A stretch of 13,327 bases of DNA from JAWKTT01 sp041398965 (lineage in GTDB: Bacteria > Planctomycetota > Planctomycetia > Planctomycetales > Planctomycetaceae). Under the pieces are notes generated by a model. It was not told the origin of the DNA. It ran no database searches and saw only the letters and a program-made list of their open reading frames with translations. Shown piece by piece: positions 1-6,534 of the stretch; position 1 is the first letter of the stretch, and every line of letters starts with the position of its first letter. Position numbers and translations under genes: made by a program. The stretch lies in NCBI GenBank assembly GCA_041398965.1, contig JAWKTT010000063.1, forward strand, positions 1 through 13,327. The letters run 5' to 3'.

Positions 1-41
1 GAGCGGAGGAAATGGAGCGGCGCTTCCTTGTCGGGGAATGA
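1..41 (+). CDS. C-terminal tail of a preceding gene (partial)
   Basis: From base 3 a frame reads AEEMERRFLVGE and stops at TGA (39-41). The stretch is charged and helix-like, as expected of a protein C-terminus, and it lies 90 nt before the next gene on the same strand. That spacing would fit a shared transcript. Only 12 codons are visible, so no family can be named, and a chance reading frame is quite possible. Confidence 0.35.
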   Translation, partial: AEEMERRFLVGE

Positions 42-131
42 TCTCTTATGCTTCCGGTTGGTTCGTAAGGCGTGGAATGACAGACTCCCCACTTGCGACT
101 TCCGCCGCCGACTCACCCAGTGCCGACCATC

Positions 132-1994
132 ATGAAACGACTTGTGCCGTTGTTGATCTCTGCGTTTGGCGGATTCGCGCTGATTATTGCGTTCTTCATG
201 CCGGGGCAGATTGTCTCGTTTCTCCCGTCAATGGAAGAATGGGGCGAGATTGTTTCGGTCTGGTTCGACGTCCTTGCGTCGATCGCGTTCATCCTTGGCG
301 GTGGCAATCTGCTGAAGGTGCATCTTAAGAAGATCAGCGACCGAGCGGTCGGTTGGGGATATTCCGGTGTGACCTTGCTGGCGTTCGTCGTGACGTTATG
401 GATCGGCCTGGCCAAGGTCGGAACGAATCCGAGTTCGCACTCCGAGCGATTTGGCGAGTCTCAAGTTGCATTCGATCTCGATTGGCTCCCCGAATACAGG
501 GTTGACGGCTCCATCCCCCCGCGTGGCGACGGAGCCCCCTTGCCGGCATCGGTTCGCTCACAACTCCGCGAGGAAAATGGCCAGTTAGTGTTTCGTGGGT
601 GGATGCAGGAAGGTCAACACTCGGAACTCATGGAGTATCAAGACACGCTCCGTTGGCGATGCACAGTCGACACCCTCTCTTCATTGGCACAACCACCCGC
701 AGAACTGGATGGCAAGCTCACTTACGATTCCGATCATCGCGTCCTCCGATTTACAGGGATGATGTCGGAAGACGAAGAAAAGAAAGTACAGGAACTCTTC
801 TCTAAGCACCCCGCGAGTGCCGGTTCGCTGAAACAACTCATGGCGGCGAGCCGGGTCGAAACATCGTTGACAGGGGTGAAACCACCGTCGGGATTCATCG
901 TTCCGAAGGAGTCAACAAACATTTTTTACGACTCCGGGACACTCAAGATTCTCGGGCCGATGACGGACGATCTTCGCAACGAGGTCACGACCGATTGGAC
1001 GAATGCCGAGCGACTCCGTCCGTGGGGCAAAGCCCGACGAGAACAACTGCTTGCCGAATTGAACTCGCGAGGAGAACCACTCTCCGCCGTCGAATTGGCC
1101 GCTTTTGAACGTCACTGCAATACCATCTGGGGACCGGAACTTTTAGTTCAGGCGATTAACTCTGCCGGGGGTATCCAGAAAAAAAACGTTCCCGCGTGTG
1201 AACTGCTCGCCCAGAAAATGAAGGGGGAAACCGATCTCAAGACGAAGGTTGAAGAAGGGACAGAATCGCTGCTCAATAAGACGCAAGCGGCATTGGTCAA
1301 CCAATTCTTCGCTGACACTCCTGATGGCCCCGCAAGTGATCTCGTCGACCAGTTGAAAAGTCTGGGCCCTTTGCTACCGGCTCAGCAAAAGATGATCGAC
1401 CAATTTTTGAAGTCGCAGATTCCGGTCTCGCAGTTTCAACGCGATCTCGCCATCGCCATGATGGCAGCGGGGAAAGAGACCGGCGACCGGCTCAGCAACG
1501 AGCAACTGGATTATCTCCTGGCCGACTTCCGAGCCGCTGCCGCATGGGGGCAGCAAGTCGACGAACTCTTCCGCAGGTCACACGTCGTCAAGTACCGTTG
1601 GTCGGGGGACTATGCCGATCAGGGGAGTCCCTTCTGGTGGCTCTACGAGTATGTATTCCAGCCCCTCACCGCCACGATGTTTGCCATGTTGGCGTTCTAC
1701 GTTGCCTCTGCCGCCTTCCGGGCGTTTCGGGCGAAGAATGTCGAAGCCTCGCTGCTGTTGGGGACTGCCTTCATCATCCTGATGGGCCGCACCTTTGCCG
1801 GCGTCTGGCTGACGAGTTGGATTCCCGACTCGATGTCGGCCCTGCGATTGGATGAAGCGACTGTTCACATCATGAAACTGTTCAATGTGGCCGGCAGTCG
1901 CGCAATCATGATCGGCATCGCTCTCGGCATCGCATCGACCAGTCTCAAAGTGCTCCTGGGTGTCGACCGCTCCTACCTTGGCTCCGACGATTAA
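132..1994 (+). CDS. Uncharacterised six-segment membrane protein with internal repeats
   Basis: I do not recognise this 620-residue protein. Hydrophobic segments lie at about 4-24, 41-60 and 76-96, and three more at about 510-530, 538-560 and 588-608. A roughly 400-residue soluble region sits between the two sets. That region holds three imperfect copies, at about 147-170, 195-222 and 262-289, of a strand-turn-strand-helix unit. Copies 2 and 3 share a YDS...L...G.M core. The remainder (about 300-490) is helical and rich in Gln, Leu and Ala. I chose ATG at 132 because the hydrophobic first segment begins right after MKR. TTG at 93 or GTG at 120 would add only a Pro-rich stub. No Shine-Dalgarno sequence is visible. 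The gene converges on the K+ channel gene. A role in the envelope is inference from topology alone. Confidence 0.85.
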   Translation: MKRLVPLLISAFGGFALIIAFFMPGQIVSFLPSMEEWGEIVSVWFDVLASIAFILGGGNLLKVHLKKISDRAVGWGYSGVTLLAFVVTLWIGLAKVGTNPSSHSERFGESQVAFDLDWLPEYRVDGSIPPRGDGAPLPASVRSQLREENGQLVFRGWMQEGQHSELMEYQDTLRWRCTVDTLSSLAQPPAELDGKLTYDSDHRVLRFTGMMSEDEEKKVQELFSKHPASAGSLKQLMAASRVETSLTGVKPPSGFIVPKESTNIFYDSGTLKILGPMTDDLRNEVTTDWTNAERLRPWGKARREQLLAELNSRGEPLSAVELAAFERHCNTIWGPELLVQAINSAGGIQKKNVPACELLAQKMKGETDLKTKVEEGTESLLNKTQAALVNQFFADTPDGPASDLVDQLKSLGPLLPAQQKMIDQFLKSQIPVSQFQRDLAIAMMAAGKETGDRLSNEQLDYLLADFRAAAAWGQQVDELFRRSHVVKYRWSGDYADQGSPFWWLYEYVFQPLTATMFAMLAFYVASAAFRAFRAKNVEASLLLGTAFIILMGRTFAGVWLTSWIPDSMSALRLDEATVHIMKLFNVAGSRAIMIGIALGIASTSLKVLLGVDRSYLGSDD

Positions 1995-2036
1995 CGTCGC
2001 AATCACGCGTTGCGAGAGAAGCCCATACAACAGTGA

Positions 2037-2061
2037 CGTGCCCACGCCAGTCGCGGGCACG
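2037..2061. terminator. Candidate hairpin between convergent genes
   Basis: CGTGCCC (2037-2043) and GGGCACG (2055-2061) are perfect 7-bp arms around an 11-nt loop. They lie in the 98-nt gap between the stop codons of two convergent genes, the expected place for a bidirectional terminator. Only CTTTGCC follows on the + strand and there is no clear T-tract on either side, so intrinsic termination is uncertain. Confidence 0.4.
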
Positions 2062-2092
2062 CTTTGCCTCGTGACGGCAAGATGAAATTTCG

Positions 2093-2809
2093 TTACTCGT
2101 TGTCGGCGGCATCTTCAAGTTGTCGTGCCTTCGCCAAGGCGGAGGCGAAGAGGCCGGTGGGGACGGAGATAACACCGAGTCCCACGAGCAGGATCACGAA
2201 CGTAAATATACGTCCTCCAGTTGTCACGGGATAGATGTCGCCGTAGCCGACTGTCGTCAGAGTTGTGACGGCCCACCAGAGGGAGTGAAAGACCGACTTA
2301 AAGTTCTCGGGCTGAGCCTCATTTTCAAAGTGATAGATTCCGACGGCCGCGAGATAGAGCAGGATGGCAGTCGCCGCGAGGAAGAGGGTAATTTCCTCCT
2401 TGGCAATGCTCAACGCTCGATGAAACCGGCGTATTGCGGCATTATAGCGGGCCATCTTCAACAAGCGAAACAGTCGCAAGAGTCGGAAGGTGCGAGCCGA
2501 GCGAAGATCGACGTTAGTGCCAAACAGGAACGGAAGGATCGCGATCAAATCAATGATCCCGAAGAAACTGAAGATGTAATCCCGCTTTCTTGGAGCGGCA
2601 TAGATTCGCAGAGCATACTCCACCAGGAACACGGCGACGCTGAATATCTCAAATCGGTGCAGCCAGACTTTTGTCGATTCTGAGAGGTCGGGAAGGGTCT
2701 CAATGGAATAAGCGATCAGTGACAGAAATATCAGCAGTTGAATCGACAAGTCAAACGCCCGCCCGAGTGGCGTGTTGATGTCGTCCACGAGTCTCTTCAA
2801 GAATGTCAT
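2093..2809 (-). CDS. Voltage-gated potassium channel, six segments, no RCK domain
   Basis: This is a 238-residue Kv-type channel of the ion-transport family, acting in the inner membrane as a tetramer. Segments S1-S3 span about 20-95. S4 has Arg at every third position (103, 106, 109, 112, 115), the classic voltage sensor. S5 lies at about 138-160. The pore helix and selectivity filter TTVGYGD (185-191) mark K+ selectivity, and S6 is at about 200-225. The protein ends about 15 residues after S6, so it has no TrkA-N/RCK or cyclic-nucleotide-binding domain. Gating is therefore probably by voltage alone, which is inference. The ATG at 2809 has no strong Shine-Dalgarno sequence. It lies 279 nt downstream of the CorC-type gene on the same strand, so it may have its own promoter. 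Confidence 0.95.
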   Translation of the reverse strand: MTFLKRLVDDINTPLGRAFDLSIQLLIFLSLIAYSIETLPDLSESTKVWLHRFEIFSVAVFLVEYALRIYAAPRKRDYIFSFFGIIDLIAILPFLFGTNVDLRSARTFRLLRLFRLLKMARYNAAIRRFHRALSIAKEEITLFLAATAILLYLAAVGIYHFENEAQPENFKSVFHSLWWAVTTLTTVGYGDIYPVTTGGRIFTFVILLVGLGVISVPTGLFASALAKARQLEDAADNE

Positions 2810-2938
2810 CGTGCGGCCTGCTTCTTGCGAGTCGTGTGAGGTAAGGTTGAGTCATCAAAGTCTGGGTCGGTGGTGATGCCATCCTGGTTTGGCAATGTCC
2901 GCCCCCCTTCAATTCAACGCAATCGATCGGATAGCCAA

Positions 2939-2974
2939 GGGAGACGTAAGCTCCGTTCGGACTCCCGGTCTCCC
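2939..2974. repeat. Nested inverted repeat between corC-type and K+ channel genes
   Basis: GGGAGAC (2939-2945) pairs perfectly with GTCTCCC (2968-2974). Inside the loop is a second palindrome, TCCGTTCGGA (2952-2961). This is the most structured part of the 279-nt gap at 2810-3088, which shows no convincing gene. It could be an operon-end hairpin or a processing site. It could also be a copy of a small dispersed palindromic element. No T-tract follows on either strand. Confidence 0.45.
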
Positions 2975-3088
2975 TCGGTGGCGGTGTCGTGAACTTCGCA
3001 TGACTTGTCAGTCTTCGAAAAGTTGCCGAGTTGTCGTGCCATTCGGCGACGAGTTCGGGGCAACGTCGGTCCGCTGATCAAAGATCCG

Positions 3089-4450
3089 TCAGGACTCTTC
3101 CATGACCTCGACGGCGGGGCGTTCTTGGTGGATTTGCAGTTTCACGATTTTTCGCTTGTCGGCTTCCAACACTTTGATATCAAGGTGACGCCAGGTGAAG
3201 TTGCTTCCAACCTGCGGGATGCGTCCCAGTTCAGAAAAGACAAAGCCGCCGATGGTGTCGAAGTCTTCGTCCTCGGGAAGGTCGTACCCGTAAAGTTCGT
3301 TGAGGTCATCAAGGTGCATACGGGCATCGACATTGATGGTTGCTTCGTCGACGACCTCGATTTGTTCCTGCTGTGCTTCATCGAATTCATCATCGATGTT
3401 TCCGACGATTTCTTCCAACAGGTCTTCCATGGTGACCAGACCGGTGACGCCGCCGTATTCGTCGAGCACGATTGCGACGTGCAGACGTTCTCGCTGCATC
3501 ATCTCAAGCAGCTTTTCGATATTCGTTGTTTCTGGGATGTAAAACGGTTCCCGAGCAATTCCCGCGAGTGAAACGCCGTCGCCGTTGTTGTTGCCCCAGT
3601 GTTCCAGGAGGTCGCGTGCGTAGAGAATTCCCTGAATGTCATCGGGGGTGTCTCCGATGAGTGGGATTCGCGAATGACCACTTTCCAGAATGAGTTGCCG
3701 CGCCTCTTCGAGAGTGGCTTTTGCCGGCAGGCAGACAATATCGGTCCGGGGGGTCATCACTGCCTCGACGTCTTCGTCGCGGAGTTCCATGACTCGCTGA
3801 ATCATCCGACCAGCACGCGACTCGACCGCCCCTTCGCGTTCCCCTTCGTCGACGACGCTCTGAATCTCTTCCGCAAAGACATCGGACTTTTCACTCTCCG
3901 GATCGATCCGACCAGCGATGCGATAAAACAGACTACTCGTTCTCGCTGCGATCCCCATAAAGGGCTGCATGAGCCAGAGTATGCCCCACAACACCGGCCA
4001 GAATCGATACAGAAACCGTTCGGCACAGACCAGCGACAACGTCCACGGCAACATCGCCATGACCACAATGCCTCCCAGCACGGCTGCCAAAACGTCAACA
4101 GCAACCATCGTCTGCGAAAAGGGTCGGGTTTCGACGAGGGCGTATCGCCAGACCGCCAACAGGCCAACTCCCAACACCAGCAATGGTGGATAGGCAAGTT
4201 CTGTTGCCAGTTCGGCATCTTCGTCCAGTTTGAGGACGGAGCCAAAACGACTCTCAAGCTGCCGGACCCGACAAAGGTGGGCGAGCCGACTTCGCGAATA
4301 ATTTCTCAGGCAGTAGCCAGAGAAGGAGAGAAAAAAGCTCCCCAACAGGCAGACGCATCCTGCGATCAAAATAACGGAATCAGACAAGTGAAATCTCACA
4401 ACTGTGAATGGGGGGAGAGACGCCAATCGTGCCTCCCGCCGAGCCCTCAC
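3089..4450 (-). CDS. CNNM/HlyC/CorC family CBS-domain membrane protein
   Basis: This 453-residue protein belongs to the CNNM/CorC group, associated with Mg2+/Co2+ export or resistance. The N-terminus holds a DUF21-like membrane part, with segments at about 22-46, 88-104, 114-142 and 148-168. The linker carries the family signature VMTPRTDI (231-238). Two CBS domains follow (about 235-285 and 300-352), where nucleotide such as ATP usually binds in the family, then a CorC/HlyC C-terminal domain (about 365-445). The start is GTG at 4450. It overlaps the YbeY stop codon as GTGA, so translation is probably coupled. YbeY next to a CorC-type protein (YbeX in E. coli) is a widespread pairing. The sequence cannot show which ion is moved, or whether it works as a transporter at all. 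Confidence 0.93.
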   Translation of the reverse strand: MRARREARLASLPPFTVVRFHLSDSVILIAGCVCLLGSFFLSFSGYCLRNYSRSRLAHLCRVRQLESRFGSVLKLDEDAELATELAYPPLLVLGVGLLAVWRYALVETRPFSQTMVAVDVLAAVLGGIVVMAMLPWTLSLVCAERFLYRFWPVLWGILWLMQPFMGIAARTSSLFYRIAGRIDPESEKSDVFAEEIQSVVDEGEREGAVESRAGRMIQRVMELRDEDVEAVMTPRTDIVCLPAKATLEEARQLILESGHSRIPLIGDTPDDIQGILYARDLLEHWGNNNGDGVSLAGIAREPFYIPETTNIEKLLEMMQRERLHVAIVLDEYGGVTGLVTMEDLLEEIVGNIDDEFDEAQQEQIEVVDEATINVDARMHLDDLNELYGYDLPEDEDFDTIGGFVFSELGRIPQVGSNFTWRHLDIKVLEADKRKIVKLQIHQERPAVEVMEES

Positions 4451-4914
4451 CCGTCATAGTGTGGCGACAGGCTCCAGTTTTTCAAGACAGACCGCTCTCG
4501 CTCTCGCATCTCCCGCAAATCTTCTTCGGAATGATCGTCATATCCACACAAATGCAGTAGCCCATGAACCAGATACAGCGTTGCCTCCTCGACTCCCCCC
4601 CAGCCATAAGCCGTTCCTTCCCGAATGGCGGTATCAGTACTGATGACAATCTCCCCTTCGATCCGATCGTCCGATTCCTCAAGCAGAAAACTGAGAACAT
4701 CCGTGGGGTAGTCGTGATCGAGATGGCGGCGATTCAACTCGTGCATCGTCACATCATCAATCAACGCAACGCTGATGTCAGCCCGTTCGACCCCCTCGGA
4801 CTGCAACGTGTTACGCACCACGTCGATAATGTATGAAGCATCTATCGACAACGCGTTCTGCTCGTCGGCAACGTGAACCACGATTTCGGAGCCTCCCTTG
4901 GCATCGCGAGTCAT
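4447..4914 (-). CDS. ybeY: Endoribonuclease / rRNA maturation factor YbeY
   Basis: YbeY is a small metal-dependent RNase needed for 16S rRNA 3' end maturation and ribosome quality control in the cytoplasm. This copy has 155 residues, the usual family length. The metal site is clear: HGLLHLCGYDDH at 117-128, supplying His117, His121 and His128. TDVLSF (71-76) and GEIVIS (87-92) are the conserved upstream motifs. The usual spacing of the histidines is H-x3-H-x5-H. Here an extra Asp makes it H-x3-H-x6-H. I chose ATG at 4914 because it overlaps the upstream stop as ATGA and has GGGGGGAG four bases before it. A longer start at 4953 would add 13 unlike residues. Its neighbours are a B12 adenosyltransferase and a CorC-type gene, both overlapping it. 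Confidence 0.96.
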   Translation of the reverse strand: MTRDAKGGSEIVVHVADEQNALSIDASYIIDVVRNTLQSEGVERADISVALIDDVTMHELNRRHLDHDYPTDVLSFLLEESDDRIEGEIVISTDTAIREGTAYGWGGVEEATLYLVHGLLHLCGYDDHSEEDLREMRERERSVLKNWSLSPHYDG

Positions 4915-5498
4915 GTTGCTCCCCCCGCGTGACGTTGACCGCCCGGCACCCACAAGACGTCATTCTTTCCATGATCGTTTGCCTGACGAGATAGGACGAA
5001 CAGCAAGTCGGAGAGACGGTTCAGGTAGATGACCACTTGCGGATTAACACGCTCGGCCTCCATGAGATGCAGCACTTGAATCTCTGCACGACGGCAGACG
5101 GTCCGTCCCTGATGCAAATGGGCCGCGGCGATACTGCCTCCAGGCAAGACGAAACTGGTCAATGGAGAAAGCGAATCATTTGCCCGATCGATCCACGCTT
5201 CGAGTTTCTCGACTTGAGCCGCTGTGACTCGCAGTGGCGGATACTCGGGTGTCCCGTCCGATTCAGGGACGCAGAGGTCTGCCCCGACATCGAACAAGTC
5301 GTTTTGAATCTCGGTAATTCCGACTGCCACAGAGGATTCGAGCCCATGGGAGACGGCGATCCCCAAGACGGCATTCAACTCATCGACAGCCCCATACGCC
5401 GCAATCCGCGCCGATGTTTTCGGGACCCGTGCCCCATCCCCGAGAGAGGTCTCGCCGCTGTCGCCCGTCTTTGTGTAAATTCGATTCAAATATACCAC
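4911..5498 (-). CDS. Cob(I)alamin adenosyltransferase, PduO type
   Basis: The enzyme transfers the adenosyl group of ATP to cob(I)alamin, giving adenosylcobalamin for B12-dependent mutases and dehydratases. All main motifs of the PduO/MMAB family are present: TKTGDSGETSL near the N-terminus (9-19, ATP binding), YGAVDELN (35-42), FVLPGG (116-121), RTVCRRAE (132-139), and the helix YLNRLSDLLFVLSR (158-171). The length of 195 residues is normal. The start is GTG at 5498, supported by an AGAGG ribosome binding site. The final TGA overlaps the YbeY ATG. No cobalamin-dependent enzyme, riboswitch or other B12 gene is visible nearby, so its partner must be elsewhere. pduO or cobO/mmaB names are used interchangeably for such genes, so I leave the symbol blank. 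Confidence 0.96.
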   Translation of the reverse strand: MVYLNRIYTKTGDSGETSLGDGARVPKTSARIAAYGAVDELNAVLGIAVSHGLESSVAVGITEIQNDLFDVGADLCVPESDGTPEYPPLRVTAAQVEKLEAWIDRANDSLSPLTSFVLPGGSIAAAHLHQGRTVCRRAEIQVLHLMEAERVNPQVVIYLNRLSDLLFVLSRQANDHGKNDVLWVPGGQRHAGGAT

Positions 5499-5507
5499 AG
5501 AGTGTTT

Positions 5508-5512
5508 CCTCT
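5508..5512 (-). promoter_or_regulatory. Ribosome binding site for the adenosyltransferase
   Basis: Read on the minus strand, AGAGG lies nine bases before the GTG at 5498. It is one of the few good Shine-Dalgarno sequences in the window and settles the GTG start. It also shows that this gene can start translation on its own, unlike the two overlapping genes after it. Confidence 0.6.
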
Positions 5513-5553
5513 CCGATCCTTGGCGCTACTTGCGTTACGAGAAGGACGATTTG

Positions 5554-6534
5554 TCATTTGTGGGGTAATGGCAATGGTTCGACATCGACGCTGACATGCA
5601 GGTCGAGTTGGCCTCCGCCGAGAAAGACACCCCGGAGTGGGGGGATGTCGGAGTAGTCGCGACCCCAGGCGATGGTAACATGCTCGTTCTTCACGACGAG
5701 ATTGTTCGTTGGATCGAGATCGATCCAGCCAAATTCCGGGCCGCCGTAGATCGAGACCCACGCATGAGATGCATCGGCCCCTACGAGTCGTGGTTGTCCC
5801 GGCTTCGGATAAGTCCGAAGGTAGCCACTCACATATCGGGCGGCGACTCCGATTGAGCGAAACATCGAGAGCATCACATGCGCGAAATCCTGGCAGACCC
5901 CCTTCCGCTTCTCGAAGACCTCGGTGACCGGTGTGCTGACGGTTGTCGCGTGTGGATCAAAAACGAAGTCGGCGTGTACGCGTCGCATCAAGTCGACGGC
6001 AGCAACCCCCAGTCGGCACCCGTCTGGGAACGATTCTCGGGCATACATCTCGGCATCATCGAAGCAGTAGGCGAGCGGGGAATCTCCTCGAAAGTGCCAA
6101 GTGGCGAGTTCGACGGGAGTGCGATGTTGTTCGAGTTGATGGCGCAGAGAACTCCACTCGCCAATCGCTTCGATCGCCGGGCTCTGTCGATGGACCTTCA
6201 CCACACTCCGGGCAGCGATCGTCAATTCGGGATACCCCTCATTGAACGAAAACGTTGCGACTTCGTTCCCAAAAGTGTCCTCACGAAACGACAGGACCGA
6301 TGGTTCGGGAGTCAACTTCAGTTCGTAGGACTCACAAGTCTGATAGGGAAGATTGCGAGGTCGTAACCATGCTTGGTTGTGACCAACGGAAATCGGCTCG
6401 CGACCGGAATAGGTGGTGACATGGTTGATGCAATACTTCATCGAGACGGCATCCGTCCGCTGTGGTCCCCGATGTGTCGGGGTCTGCTGTTGCTGCTGGT
6501 AGTGCTGATTCTGTTGCTGATGTTGTTCGTTCAT
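5554..6534 (-). CDS. Transglutaminase-like cysteine protein with Gln-rich N-terminus
   Basis: This 326-residue protein has the bacterial transglutaminase N-terminal beta domain (about 33-115) and a transglutaminase/protease-like core (about 150-285). The catalytic triad is visible: Cys214 in KGVCQDFAH, His257 in DASHAW, and an Asp in WIDLDPTN (272 or 274). A C-terminal strand (about 308-322) is typical of the family. Such proteins hydrolyse or transfer amide bonds, and this group usually lies beside ATP-grasp/alpha-E genes, as here. The ATG at 6534 overlaps the ATP-grasp stop as ATGA, supporting translational coupling. The first 17 residues include ten Gln, and the family-like part begins only at Met32, so a start at 6441 is the alternative. 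No signal peptide is seen, so it is probably cytoplasmic. Its substrate is unknown. Confidence 0.93.
   Translation of the reverse strand: MNEQHQQQNQHYQQQQQTPTHRGPQRTDAVSMKYCINHVTTYSGREPISVGHNQAWLRPRNLPYQTCESYELKLTPEPSVLSFREDTFGNEVATFSFNEGYPELTIAARSVVKVHRQSPAIEAIGEWSSLRHQLEQHRTPVELATWHFRGDSPLAYCFDDAEMYARESFPDGCRLGVAAVDLMRRVHADFVFDPHATTVSTPVTEVFEKRKGVCQDFAHVMLSMFRSIGVAARYVSGYLRTYPKPGQPRLVGADASHAWVSIYGGPEFGWIDLDPTNNLVVKNEHVTIAWGRDYSDIPPLRGVFLGGGQLDLHVSVDVEPLPLPHK

Noticed and set aside
2889..3077. 62-codon + strand frame between the K+ channel and CorC-type genes
   Set aside because: Basic, low-complexity translation lying across the nested palindrome, with no ribosome binding site. It looks like read-through of a repeat rather than a protein.
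3075..3088. GATC-aaa-GATC just after the corC-type stop
   Set aside because: Only four paired bases with a 3-nt loop, which is too weak for a terminator.
3599..4459. 286-codon + strand frame opposite the CorC-type gene
   Set aside because: Antisense shadow of a gene with clear CBS and MTPR motifs. The translation is His-, Gln- and Arg-rich with no domain.
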